The notes beneath the pieces are model-generated. The model saw nothing but the letters and a program-made list of their open reading frames with translations, was not told the DNA's origin and did not search any database. Made by a program: the position numbers and the translations under genes. 39,898 nucleotides of DNA from Bosea beijingensis (GTDB lineage: Bacteria > Pseudomonadota > Alphaproteobacteria > Rhizobiales > Beijerinckiaceae): assembly GCF_030758975.1 (NCBI RefSeq), contig NZ_CP132359.1, positions 4,841,882 through 4,881,779 of the forward strand, in the 5' to 3' direction. Below, piece by piece: positions 1-7,960 of the stretch. Numbering within the stretch: position 1 is the first letter of the stretch; every line of letters starts with the position of its first letter.

Positions 1-105
1 CGGACAAGCCGCGCAGCGGCGCCGATTCGGGATCCATGCCGGAACCTTCATCGGGAGCGCTCCGGAATGGATCCCGGATCTCCGCTTCGCTCCGCCCGGG
101 ATGAC
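1..105 (-). repeat. Dispersed intergenic hairpin repeat, copy 1
   Basis: Read on the minus strand, this stretch opens with TCATCCCGGGCGGAGCGAAG, has a central GGATCC-rich part, and ends in a GGCGCCGCTGCGCGGCTTGTC hairpin-like segment. The same order of blocks recurs in opposite orientation at 39695-39803, and the first block recurs at 19490-19527. It looks like a REP/BIME-like intergenic element; no coding potential is seen. The copy is cut by the window edge. Confidence 0.7.
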
Positions 106-134
106 GGCGTGGTTCCGATGAAAATCTGGAGGAG

Positions 135-917
135 CTACCTGCCCTGCCAATCCGGCGTCCGCTTGCCGAGGAAGGCTTCCATGCCCTCGCGGAAGTCGGC
201 ACTGGTGTAGCAGAGCGTCACGAGGTCGTGGCCGTCGATCCCGGCGGCGGTCGCGGCGGTGAGGCGACGCATCGCTTCCTTGGTCGCCCGCATCGTCAGC
301 GGCGCATGCCCGGCGATGGTCTCCGCCAGCTCGCGAGCCCGGCGCATCAGCGCCTCATGGTCAGGCACCAGCTCGTTATAGAGCCCGATCCGCGCCCCCT
401 CCTCCGCCTCGACCAGCCGCGCGGTGAAGACGATGTCCTTGACCCGCGCCGGGCCGAGAATGGCGTAGAGCCGCCCGTAATTCTCCATCGACAGGCAGTT
501 GCCGAGCGTGCGCGCGATCGGGAAACCGAAACGCGCCGTCTGCGTCGCGATGCGCAGGTCGCAGGCGAGCCCGATCGCCGCCCCACCGCCGGTGAAGGCG
601 CCGGAAATCGCGGCCAGCGTCGGCACCGGGCAGCTCTCGATCGTGCCGATCACCGTCTCGATCCGCTCCTCATAGGCCAGCGCATCCTCGGCGCTGGAGA
701 AGGAACGGAACTGCGCGATGTCGGTGCCCGCCGCGAAGGCCTTGTCGCCCGCCCCGGTCATGACGATGACGCGTGGATCGCCATGGGCGGCCGGGTCGCG
801 GCAGATCTCGGCGATGCGCTCGTACATGGCGAAGGTCAGCGCGTTGCGCGCCTGGGGCCGGTTGAGCGTGATCGTGCCGACCCCGCCCTCGACCGCATAC
901 AGGATTTCGTCGTTCAC
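135..917 (-). CDS. Enoyl-CoA hydratase/isomerase family protein
   Basis: Crotonase-fold protein of 260 residues, the usual family length, expected to act on a CoA thioester in the cytoplasm. The two oxyanion-hole segments are visible: AFAAGTDIAQF around residues 60-70 and GAFTGGGAAIGLACDL around 106-121. The catalytic glutamates of classical enoyl-CoA hydratases are not obvious: the first position reads FGFPIAR (no Glu) and the second appears to be Asp161. It may therefore be a lyase, isomerase or thioesterase rather than a simple hydratase. The start is GTG, with GGAG about 7 nt upstream. It lies 12 bp after the CoA-transferase gene, so the two are almost certainly co-transcribed and probably act on the same acyl-CoA. 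The substrate is unknown. Confidence 0.88.
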   Translation of the reverse strand: MNDEILYAVEGGVGTITLNRPQARNALTFAMYERIAEICRDPAAHGDPRVIVMTGAGDKAFAAGTDIAQFRSFSSAEDALAYEERIETVIGTIESCPVPTLAAISGAFTGGGAAIGLACDLRIATQTARFGFPIARTLGNCLSMENYGRLYAILGPARVKDIVFTARLVEAEEGARIGLYNELVPDHEALMRRARELAETIAGHAPLTMRATKEAMRRLTAATAAGIDGHDLVTLCYTSADFREGMEAFLGKRTPDWQGR

Positions 918-929
918 GCAGGCTCTCCG

Positions 930-2123
930 TCAGATCACGCCATCGGCCCGCAAGCGCGCGAGCCCGGCTTCGTCATAACCGAGATCGGCCAGAATCTCGT
1001 CGTTATGCGCACCGGCCGCAGGCGTCGGCGTCGCGACATCGGCCGGCGTGCGCGACAGCGTCACCGGCTGGCCGATCAGGCGGATATCGCCAAGCTCGGG
1101 ATGGTTCAGCGGCTTGGCGATGCCGAGATGGCGCACCTGCGGGTCCTCGAACATCTCGTCGACCGCATAGATCGGCCCGGCCGGAACGCTGTTGCGTTCC
1201 ATCGCCTCCAGCCAATGGGCGCTGTCCGCCCCGGCGAAAATCTCTTCGATCAGTTCCCGCAATTCCGGCCGGCGGGCGAAGCGTTTCTCCGAGCTGTCAT
1301 AGCGCACATCGGTGCCCCATTCCGGCCGTCCGATCGCCCGGCAGAAGGCGCGCCACTGCTCCTCGCCGCCAACGCCCAGATTGATCGCGCCGTCGCGCGT
1401 CCGGTAGACGCCCATCGGCGTCTGGTAGGGGTGATCGTTGCCCGATTGCGGTGGCACCGAGCCCTCGACGAGATAGCGCGCGGCTTGAAAATCCATCATC
1501 GCGATCTGGGCTTCGAGCAGCGAGGTCTGCACCCATTGCCCCCGCCCCGAGACCGCCCGCTCCTGCAGCGCGACCAGCGCGCCGACCGCGCCATAGAGGC
1601 CGGCCGAGGAATCGGCGAGCGCGATCCCGGCCCGCACCGGCCCTTGTCCCGGCAGGCCGGTCACCGACATCATCCCGCCCATGCCCTGCGCGATCTGGTC
1701 GAAGCCGGCGCGCGTCCGGTATGGGCCGGACTGGCCGAAGCCGGAGATCGAGACCAGGATCAGGCGCGGATTGCGCGCATGCAGCGTCTCGAAATCGAGC
1801 CCGAGCCGCTCCTTCACGTCCGGCCGGAAATTCTCAACGACGAGATCGGCCTCGTCGACGAGCTTCATCAGGATCGCCTTGCCCTCTTGCGTCTTGAGGT
1901 TCAGCGCCAGCGAGCGCTTGTTGCGATGCAGGTTCTGCATGTCGTAGCCGAGGCGCGGCCCGCTCATGTTCTCGTTGGGATCGAGCCCCGGCGGGCTCTC
2001 GACCTTGATCACGTCCGCCCCGAAATCGGCGAAGACGCGCACGCAGGTCGGCCCGGCACGCACCCGCGTCAAATCCAGCACCTTGAGCCCGGCAAGCGCG
2101 GTGGACGGTCTCGGCTGCGGCAT
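930..2123 (-). CDS. CaiB/BaiF family (class III) CoA-transferase
   Basis: A 397-residue class III CoA-transferase, the usual family length, which moves CoA from one acyl-CoA to a carboxylic acid. The N-terminal LKVLDLTRVRAGPTCVRVFADFGADVIKVE block (about residues 13-42), NLHRNKRSLALNLK (64-77) and the AGFDQIAQGMGG segment carrying the expected catalytic Asp142 are all present. ATG start with AGGGAG about 9 nt upstream. First gene of a pair with the enoyl-CoA hydratase-like gene. An 8-bp inverted repeat at 2129-2149 covers its ribosome-binding site. In context it probably activates the carbon skeleton left after the neighbouring aminotransferase acts; that role is inferred from position only, and the donor and acceptor acids cannot be read from the sequence. 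Confidence 0.92.
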   Translation of the reverse strand: MPQPRPSTALAGLKVLDLTRVRAGPTCVRVFADFGADVIKVESPPGLDPNENMSGPRLGYDMQNLHRNKRSLALNLKTQEGKAILMKLVDEADLVVENFRPDVKERLGLDFETLHARNPRLILVSISGFGQSGPYRTRAGFDQIAQGMGGMMSVTGLPGQGPVRAGIALADSSAGLYGAVGALVALQERAVSGRGQWVQTSLLEAQIAMMDFQAARYLVEGSVPPQSGNDHPYQTPMGVYRTRDGAINLGVGGEEQWRAFCRAIGRPEWGTDVRYDSSEKRFARRPELRELIEEIFAGADSAHWLEAMERNSVPAGPIYAVDEMFEDPQVRHLGIAKPLNHPELGDIRLIGQPVTLSRTPADVATPTPAAGAHNDEILADLGYDEAGLARLRADGVI

Positions 2124-2128
2124 CGGTC

Positions 2129-2149
2129 TTCGCTCCCTCTCGGAGCGAA
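2129..2149. promoter_or_regulatory. Inverted repeat over the CoA-transferase ribosome-binding site
   Basis: Perfect 8-bp arms TTCGCTCC (2129-2136) and GGAGCGAA (2142-2149) separated by 5 nt. The repeat ends 5 nt upstream of the CoA-transferase start and includes its purine-rich ribosome-binding site. It could be an RNA hairpin limiting translation or a protein-binding dyad; the sequence does not tell which. Confidence 0.45.
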
Positions 2150-2220
2150 CTATCCGGTACGGCGTGCGGCGCGGTCAATGGCGCCGTGCATGCTGCATGC
2201 AGGAACAGAGCGCATGACAA

Positions 2221-2250
2221 AGAAAGCGCGCCCGGCTTAAGGCCGGGCGC
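2221..2250 (-). terminator. Probable terminator of the aminotransferase gene
   Basis: A perfect 9-bp GC stem (2228-2236 with 2242-2250, loop of 5 nt) lies just after the aminotransferase stop. On the minus strand it is followed by a short interrupted T-run (2225-2221). It separates the aminotransferase from the downstream CoA-transferase/hydratase pair, which may thus have its own promoter or receive only read-through. Confidence 0.6.
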
Positions 2251-2276
2251 TGCCTGGGTTTCCCTCGTTGTCGGAG

Positions 2277-3593
2277 CTACGCCACCGCCCGCGCCGCGTC
2301 CCGCACCGCGGCCAGCGTCGCATCGACCACCGCCGCATCATGCTCCGACGACACGAACCAGGCGCCGCGCTCCAGCACGCGCACGCCGCGCTTCAGCAGT
2401 TCATGGGCGAAGCGGCTATAGGCGGCCTTATCGGCCCGCGCGACGTCCCGGTAGTTCCGCGCCGGCGCGTCGAGCCCGAAGGCGACATGGAACATCAGCG
2501 GGAAGCCGGCGACCTGTGCCTTGATGCCCGCCTCCTTCAGGATGGTGCGGATACCGTCCTGCAAGCGCTGGCCATGGGCGGAGCTGCGCTCGTAATGCTC
2601 CGGCGTCAGCGCCTTCTGTGTCGCAACCAGCGCCGCCATCGCGACCGGCTGGGCGTTGAAGGTGCCGCCATGCAGCACGCCGTCGGCGAAGAGGTCGAGC
2701 AGGTCGGCCCGGCCCGCAATCGCCGCGACCGGGAAGCCGTTGGCGATCGCCTTCGCCATCAAGGTGAGGTCCGGCGTCACGCCGAAGCGCTCCTGCGCCC
2801 CGCCGCGTCCGAGCCGGAAGCCCGTGATGACCTCGTCGAAGATCAGGATCGCGCCATGCTTGCGGCAGGCAGCGAGCGCACCTTCCAGATAGCCCGGCGC
2901 AGGCGCGATGGCGCCCTGGTTGCACATCGCCGGCTCCATCAGCACGCCGGCGACATCGCCCTTCGCGAGCCGGGCTTCCAGCGCCGCGAGATCGTTCCAG
3001 CCGAGGATCGAGAGCCCCGCGCCCGCTTCCGGGTCCTGGCCCTTGCTACCGATCACCGGCGTCGGCGCCTCCTCCGGGCCTGCCGCGTTCAGCCCCGGCG
3101 CGGTCGACCACAGGATGTTGTCGAACCAGCCGTGATAATGCCCCTCGAACTTGACGATGGTGTGCTTGCCGGTGGCCGCACGCGCCAGTCGCATCGCGGC
3201 CTGCGCCACCTCCGAACCCGATGAGCCGAAGCGCAGCCGTTCCGCCGAGGGAATGCGCTCGCAGATCAGTTGCGCGGCTTCCGCCTCGATCGGCATCTGG
3301 CCTGCGAACAGGATGCCCTTCTCCGCCTGGCGCTTCACGGCCTCGATGACGCCAGCCGGCGTGTGGCCGAGCACGGTCGCGCCCATGCCGCAGTAATAGT
3401 CGATGATCCGGTTGCCATCGGCATCGATCAGATAGGCGCCCTCGCCGCGCTCGAAGACGAGCGGCCCTGGCTGCATGCCCAACCGAAAATTGCTGTTCAC
3501 GCCGCCCGCGATGAAACGCGCATTCGCCGCGATCTGCCGGGCGGATTCGTCGAAGCGCAGAGCGCCCGCCTGCTGGCTGCCAGTGTCTGTCAC
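2277..3593 (-). CDS. Class III PLP aminotransferase, glutamate-1-semialdehyde aminomutase-like
   Basis: A 438-residue fold-type I PLP enzyme. FGSSGSEVAQAAMRLARAATG (about 122-142), the GHYHGW stacking segment (151-156), IFDEVITGFR with Asp253, and LMAKAIANGFP with the Schiff-base Lys281 are all visible. The N-terminal block GGVNSNFRLGMQPGPLVFERGEGAYL resembles glutamate-1-semialdehyde aminomutase and the related beta-amino-acid (beta-phenylalanine type) aminotransferases, which are often misnamed as the former. Haem synthesis is unlikely here: the gene sits in a peptide-catabolism cluster, next to an IclR regulator and ahead of CoA-transferase and crotonase genes. Start is GTG with AGGAGG 8 nt upstream. 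The likely role is transamination of a beta- or omega-amino acid to a keto acid or semialdehyde; the substrate is inferred, not shown. Confidence 0.88.
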   Translation of the reverse strand: MTDTGSQQAGALRFDESARQIAANARFIAGGVNSNFRLGMQPGPLVFERGEGAYLIDADGNRIIDYYCGMGATVLGHTPAGVIEAVKRQAEKGILFAGQMPIEAEAAQLICERIPSAERLRFGSSGSEVAQAAMRLARAATGKHTIVKFEGHYHGWFDNILWSTAPGLNAAGPEEAPTPVIGSKGQDPEAGAGLSILGWNDLAALEARLAKGDVAGVLMEPAMCNQGAIAPAPGYLEGALAACRKHGAILIFDEVITGFRLGRGGAQERFGVTPDLTLMAKAIANGFPVAAIAGRADLLDLFADGVLHGGTFNAQPVAMAALVATQKALTPEHYERSSAHGQRLQDGIRTILKEAGIKAQVAGFPLMFHVAFGLDAPARNYRDVARADKAAYSRFAHELLKRGVRVLERGAWFVSSEHDAAVVDATLAAVRDAARAVA

Positions 3594-3636
3594 TGCGTTG
3601 CCTCCTGCTGTTGCGCTCGACCAGACCAGACCGCCC

Positions 3637-3653
3637 GCTCCGCGTAAAGGAAC
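3637..3653. promoter_or_regulatory. Degenerate copy of the GTTCC-N7-GGAAC operator
   Basis: GCTCC-N7-GGAAC lies in the divergent gap between the aminotransferase (minus) and iclR-type gene (plus). One base in the left arm departs from the palindrome seen at 9620, 15023 and 17906, and no TTGA-type box follows at the 9-nt distance found at those sites. It may be a weaker autoregulatory site. Confidence 0.4.
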
Positions 3654-3727
3654 AGCGGTTTCGTCTTGCGGAATTCGTTGGCCTTGGCCATGCTGGCTCT
3701 GAAGCGAGCCCGACCACCGGAGCGGCC

Positions 3728-4519
3728 ATGCCTAAGAAAACCGACAACCCCTATGTCGTGCAGCCGGTGATGAAGGCGCTGAAGGTGCTTGAGCTGGTCG
3801 CCCGCCACGGCCACGAGATCGCGCTCACCGCCGTCAGCAAGGAGCTCAAGATTCCGAAGACGACGACCTTCCGCTATCTGCAGACGCTGACGGCAGCCGG
3901 TTTCCTCGACCACAACCGCGCTACCGACCGCTACAATCTCGGGCCGCAACTGCGATCCATCGCCCGCGCGGATGCCAGCGTCAGCAAGGTCCGCGAGCTG
4001 GCCCGCCCGGCCATGATCGAATTGATGCAGGAGTTCAACGAGACCGTGAACCTCGCGGTCAAGGGCAATGGCAGGGTCGTCTATATCGACCTGATCGAGG
4101 CCAACCGCTCGCTCAGGATGCAGGCCCGCATCGGCGAGAGTCACCCGATGCACTCGACCGCACTCGGCAAGGCGATCCTGGCCTTCCTGCCCGAGGCGGA
4201 ACGGCAGCGGCAACTCGACCTGCCGCTCACCGAACGCACCGGCCGCACCCTGCTCGAGCGCGAGGAGATCGAGCGGCAGCTCCGGCAGGTCGCCCGCACC
4301 GGCTACGCCACGGAAATGGGCGAGAACGAGGACGGCGCGATGTGCGTCGGCGTGCCGATACTCGACGAGGACGGCTATCCCGTCGCGGCGCTCAGCATCT
4401 CCGCGCCCCTCATGCGGATGCCGCATTCGCTGGCGGCCAAGGTCGGGACTCGTCTGCGCGAGGTCGCAGCCGGCATCTCGACCCATCTCGGCTCGCGCCC
4501 GACCGCGGACCTGCGTTAG
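3728..4519 (+). CDS. IclR family transcriptional regulator
   Basis: A 263-residue IclR-type regulator. The N-terminal winged helix-turn-helix covers about residues 8-70 (VMKALKVLELVARHG, then IPKTTTFRYLQTLTAAGFL) and is followed by the effector-binding domain (RIGESHPMHSTALGKAILAF, then AALSISAP near the C-terminus). The ATG at 3728 is preferred over an in-frame ATG at 3611 because family proteins begin shortly before the helix-turn-helix. It is divergent from the aminotransferase, with 134 bp between them. It is the only regulator in the catabolic island, so it is the natural candidate to bind the GTTCC-N7-GGAAC palindromes found there. The effector is unknown; IclR proteins often sense the substrate or an intermediate of the pathway they control. 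Confidence 0.93.
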   Translation: MPKKTDNPYVVQPVMKALKVLELVARHGHEIALTAVSKELKIPKTTTFRYLQTLTAAGFLDHNRATDRYNLGPQLRSIARADASVSKVRELARPAMIELMQEFNETVNLAVKGNGRVVYIDLIEANRSLRMQARIGESHPMHSTALGKAILAFLPEAERQRQLDLPLTERTGRTLLEREEIERQLRQVARTGYATEMGENEDGAMCVGVPILDEDGYPVAALSISAPLMRMPHSLAAKVGTRLREVAAGISTHLGSRPTADLR

Positions 4520-4524
4520 CGCCC

Positions 4525-5472
4525 TCATCGGTATTCGATCCGCGGGTCGATCCAGGCATAGAGCATGTCGACCGTGAGGTTGATCAGCATGTACGCGACC
4601 AGGATCACCAGGATGCAGCCCTGAATCAGCGGATAGTCGCGCGTGCTGATCGCCTGGATCAGCAGGCGCCCGAGCCCCGGATAGGTGAAGACAGCCTCCG
4701 TCACCACGGCCCCGCCGATGAAATTCGCCATCATCAAGCCGACGATGGTGACGAAGGGCAGCAGCGCGTTGCGCATGATGTGGAAGCCGACGATGCGGTT
4801 TTCAGGCACGCCCTTGGCCCGCGCCGTGCGGACGTAATCGGCCCGCGCCTCTCCGATCAGCGACGCCCGCAGGAACCGCGCCAGAATGCCGGAGACATAG
4901 GTGCCGAGCGTGATCGCCGGCAGCGCCAGGCTGCGCAAAGCATCGACCGGCGACTCCCAGAATGGAACGTGGCGCGAGGCCGAGGGCAGCCAGCGCAGTT
5001 CCACCGCAAACAGCAGGATCAGGAGGATGCCGAGCCAGAAGGTCGGCACGCCCAGCGCGAGCGCACTCCAGCCACTGAGCAGGCGGTCGAGCCAGGAATT
5101 CGGCTTCACGGCGCTCGCGATCGCCACCGGGATGCCGATGACGAGCGCGACGAAGATTGCCGCCAGCGCCAGTTGCAACGTTGCCGGCAAGCGCTCGCCG
5201 ATCAGTTGCAGGACCGGCTGGCGGCTATGCAGCGAGAGCCCGAAATCGCCCGTAGCCGCGCGGCCCAGCCAATCCAGATATTGCACCACCATCGGCCGGT
5301 CGAGCCCGTAGCGCTGGATCGCGGCGGCGATCTCCTCCGGCCCGGCATTCTCCCCGACGATCACCGCGACCGGCCCGCCGGGCACGGCATAGATCATCGC
5401 GAAGATCGCGAAGGAGGCGAGCAGCAGCACCGGCAGCATCTGGAACAGGCGGCGCAGGACATAAGCCGTCAT
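4525..5472 (-). CDS. ABC importer permease, DppB/OppB type (transporter I)
   Basis: A 315-residue inner-membrane permease of the dipeptide/oligopeptide/nickel family. The first membrane helix follows MTAYVLRRLFQMLPVLLLASFAIFAMIY, then come the conserved periplasmic segment (about 40-95) and further helices. The cytoplasmic EAA-type loop reads RADYVRTARAKGVPENRI (about 208-225), the surface that contacts the ATPase. The start overlaps the stop of the DppC-type gene by 4 nt (ATGA). It is the last gene of the unit running from the M81 gene at 9475. No ATPase genes follow: its stop comes 5 bp from the end of the convergent IclR gene. Confidence 0.93.
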   Translation of the reverse strand: MTAYVLRRLFQMLPVLLLASFAIFAMIYAVPGGPVAVIVGENAGPEEIAAAIQRYGLDRPMVVQYLDWLGRAATGDFGLSLHSRQPVLQLIGERLPATLQLALAAIFVALVIGIPVAIASAVKPNSWLDRLLSGWSALALGVPTFWLGILLILLFAVELRWLPSASRHVPFWESPVDALRSLALPAITLGTYVSGILARFLRASLIGEARADYVRTARAKGVPENRIVGFHIMRNALLPFVTIVGLMMANFIGGAVVTEAVFTYPGLGRLLIQAISTRDYPLIQGCILVILVAYMLINLTVDMLYAWIDPRIEYR

Positions 5473-6347
5473 CGCCGCCCCCCGATGATCTCGCCGCTGG
5501 CATCGGTCTCGTCGCGGTCAAGAATCGCGGTCAGCGCCCGGCCGATCGTGTCGAGCGAGAGGATCGTCAGCGTCAGCACGATGCCAGGCAAAACCGCATA
5601 GGTCGGCGCCTCGTAGAGATAGGATTTGCCGGTGCGCAGCATCTCGCCCCAGCTCGGCGTCGGCGGGGGGACACCGACCCCGAGGAAGGCCAGAGCCGCC
5701 TCCAGCAGGATGGCGATCGAGGCCAGCACGATCGCCTGCACCACCAACGGGCTCAAGGCGTTGGGCAGGATCGTTCTGAACATGATGTAGCCGGGGCTGC
5801 CGCCGAAGCCGCGCACCGCCGTAACGAAGTCGAGCTGGCGCAGAGCCATGACCTGCGCCCGCGCGATGCGGGCGAAGCCCGGAATGCCGGCGATGCCGAC
5901 CGCGATCAGCGCCGCACCCTGGCTGCGCCCGAGCACGGCGATCAGCGCCATCGCGAACAGGATGTTCGGCAGCGCCAGCAGCACGTCGATGCAGCGCATC
6001 AGCAGGGAATCGCGCCAGTCGCCATAGAAGCCGGCGGCAAGCCCGACCGGCACGCCGATGAGCGCCGCGATGACAACTGCGCCGACTGCGGTGACCAGCG
6101 AGGTCCGCGCACCATAGATGACACGGGCCAGGATATCGCGGCCAAGCTCGTCGGTGCCGAACCAGTTCTCGGCCGAGGGTGGCAGCAGCGAGGCCGCGAC
6201 GCTCTGCGACAGCGGGTCGAAAGGCAGCACGGTCGCGAAAGCCGCAGCCAACGCGACCAGCACGAGGAAGCCGAGCCCCAGGGCCGCGCCACGCCGGGCT
6301 AGCAGCCGGCGCAGCAGGCCTTTCATCCGGGCCAACGTCTCCATCAT
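5469..6347 (-). CDS. ABC importer permease, DppC/OppC type (transporter I)
   Basis: A 292-residue inner-membrane permease pairing with the DppB-type subunit encoded next to it. The short N-terminal cytoplasmic tail leads into the first helix (GAALGLGFLVLVALAAAFATVLPF). The DppC-typical segment WFGTDELGRDILARVIYGARTSL lies around residues 62-84, and the EAA-type loop IARAQVMALRQLDFVTAVRGFG around 162-183. Stop and next start overlap by 4 nt. It follows the substrate-binding-protein gene by 43 bp, so translation and transcription are coupled with the rest of transporter I. The substrate class is expected to be small peptides or peptide-like compounds by family. Confidence 0.92.
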   Translation of the reverse strand: MMETLARMKGLLRRLLARRGAALGLGFLVLVALAAAFATVLPFDPLSQSVAASLLPPSAENWFGTDELGRDILARVIYGARTSLVTAVGAVVIAALIGVPVGLAAGFYGDWRDSLLMRCIDVLLALPNILFAMALIAVLGRSQGAALIAVGIAGIPGFARIARAQVMALRQLDFVTAVRGFGGSPGYIMFRTILPNALSPLVVQAIVLASIAILLEAALAFLGVGVPPPTPSWGEMLRTGKSYLYEAPTYAVLPGIVLTLTILSLDTIGRALTAILDRDETDASGEIIGGRR

Positions 6348-6390
6348 AGCCGGGCGCCGCGCTCGCGCCGCCCGGCCCCGTCAAGCCGCA

Positions 6391-7929
6391 TCATTTGAAG
6401 CCGATGGTGCGCGCGACGAAGAGGTTGTCGATATCGAGCGTCACGCCGCCGATCTTGTCGGAGGCGACGATCAGGCCGACATCGTAGGAGTTCGTGGGGA
6501 TGCCGAAGGCCTCCTCGACCATGACCTTGTTGAGGTTGTCATAGGCCGCCTTGACCTCGGCCGCGCCGCCGGACGCACCATCGACCCTGGCGATCGCCGC
6601 GACATAATCGGGATGCGGATGCGGGTCCTTCAGGACCGGATTGCCCGAGGTCCTGTAGATCGAGTTGGTGGCGACGCGCGACGGGAATTTCTGGACGTTG
6701 CCGACCGCGCCGAAGGTCGCCGCGAAATCGCCGCCGAGCAGCGCGGTGACGTATTCCGCGCCCTGCCGCATGTCGAGCTCGACGGGAAGGCCGATCTTCT
6801 GCAGCGAGCCCTGCACGATCTGGCTGATCGCGACGGACGACTCGTCGCTGCCGTTGACCAGGAGCTTCCAGTTCTTGACCTCGTCGGCGGAGAGACCTGA
6901 CGCGGCGATCAGCTTCTTCGCCTTCTCAAGGTCATAGGCATAGGTCGCGTTGTAGCTTTCGTCATAGGCCGGGCTCGCCGGGGCCCAGGGCAGCGCCACG
7001 ACCTTGCCCATCCCGGCATAGCCGACGCGCAGGATACTCGCCCGATCCATCAGGTGGTTGAAGGCCTGCCGGAACGCCTTGTTGCGGAATGGTCCGCGGG
7101 TCGAATTGATACGGAAGACCTGCACCAACGGCCCCGGCCCGGCGAAGACCTGGAATCCGGCATTCTTGAGCCGGACAGCGCTGCGCGAGGAACCGTTATA
7201 GACGATGTCGACCGCGCCCGATTCCAGCGCCGCGCTCGCCGAGGCATCCTCGCTGAACACCGTGAAGACGAGATCCTGCACGATCGGCTGCTTGTCGCGC
7301 CAGTACTTCGGATTGGCCTTGAGCGTCAGGCTCTGACCGACGGCCCGGTTGACCAGCGTGTAGGGCCCGGTGCCGGCCGGCACGGTCTCGACCGTATCGA
7401 TGCCCTTCGGGTCGATCGGCAGCAGGAACTGCAGCAGGTCGAGGATCTGGCGCTCGGGCACCGGCGCCTTGAAATTGATCGTCACCGTGGAATCGTCCGG
7501 GGCCGACCAGTCCTTGACGATCGACATCGTCGCGAAGACGTTCTTGCCGCGTTTGGGATCGGCGCCCTTCTGCAGGGTCGCCAGCACGGAATCGGCCTTG
7601 AACGGCGTGCCGCTCTGGAAGGTCACGCCGCTGCGCAGCTTCAGCGTCACAGAGGTCTTGTCAGGCGCGATCGTCCATTCCGTCGCCAGGCTCGGCTCCG
7701 GCTTCCCCTCCGGCGTGTATTCGATCAGGCTGTCATAGAGGTTCTTGATGACGTGGAAATTGACCGTCGAGAGCTGCTGCGGATCGTAATTCGCCAGCTC
7801 GCTCAGCACGGCGACGCGCAGCCTCCCGCCCTTGAGCTGCTGGGCGGAGGCTGGAAACGCTCCCGCCAGGGATGCGCCCGCCAGCGCAAGGCCGGTGATG
7901 CCGAATTGACGTCGCGACAGCTTTGTCAT
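6391..7929 (-). CDS. ABC importer substrate-binding protein, SBP_bac_5 family (transporter I)
   Basis: A 512-residue periplasmic binding protein of the DppA/OppA family, full length. The N-terminus MTKLSRRQFGITGLALAGAS... is a twin-arginine-type signal, with likely cleavage after PASAQ near residue 30. The mature part starts with GGRLRVAVLSELANYDPQQL and carries the family pattern of SLATEWTIAPDKTSVTLKLRSGVTFQSGTPF around residues 79-109. ATG start with a GAGGGG ribosome-binding site. It is 31 bp downstream of the M81 metallopeptidase gene and upstream of two permeases, so uptake and hydrolysis are genetically coupled. The bound ligand cannot be predicted from sequence alone. Confidence 0.93.
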   Translation of the reverse strand: MTKLSRRQFGITGLALAGASLAGAFPASAQQLKGGRLRVAVLSELANYDPQQLSTVNFHVIKNLYDSLIEYTPEGKPEPSLATEWTIAPDKTSVTLKLRSGVTFQSGTPFKADSVLATLQKGADPKRGKNVFATMSIVKDWSAPDDSTVTINFKAPVPERQILDLLQFLLPIDPKGIDTVETVPAGTGPYTLVNRAVGQSLTLKANPKYWRDKQPIVQDLVFTVFSEDASASAALESGAVDIVYNGSSRSAVRLKNAGFQVFAGPGPLVQVFRINSTRGPFRNKAFRQAFNHLMDRASILRVGYAGMGKVVALPWAPASPAYDESYNATYAYDLEKAKKLIAASGLSADEVKNWKLLVNGSDESSVAISQIVQGSLQKIGLPVELDMRQGAEYVTALLGGDFAATFGAVGNVQKFPSRVATNSIYRTSGNPVLKDPHPHPDYVAAIARVDGASGGAAEVKAAYDNLNKVMVEEAFGIPTNSYDVGLIVASDKIGGVTLDIDNLFVARTIGFK

Positions 7930-7960
7930 CGCTTTCCCCTCTTGTTGTGTTGGTTTCGTC

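Noticed and set aside
2277..3593. Haem-biosynthesis glutamate-1-semialdehyde aminomutase (hemL)
   Set aside because: Alphaproteobacteria normally make aminolevulinate by the glycine (HemA) route, and the gene context is catabolic; the active-site neighbourhood MAKAIANG is also more aminotransferase-like.
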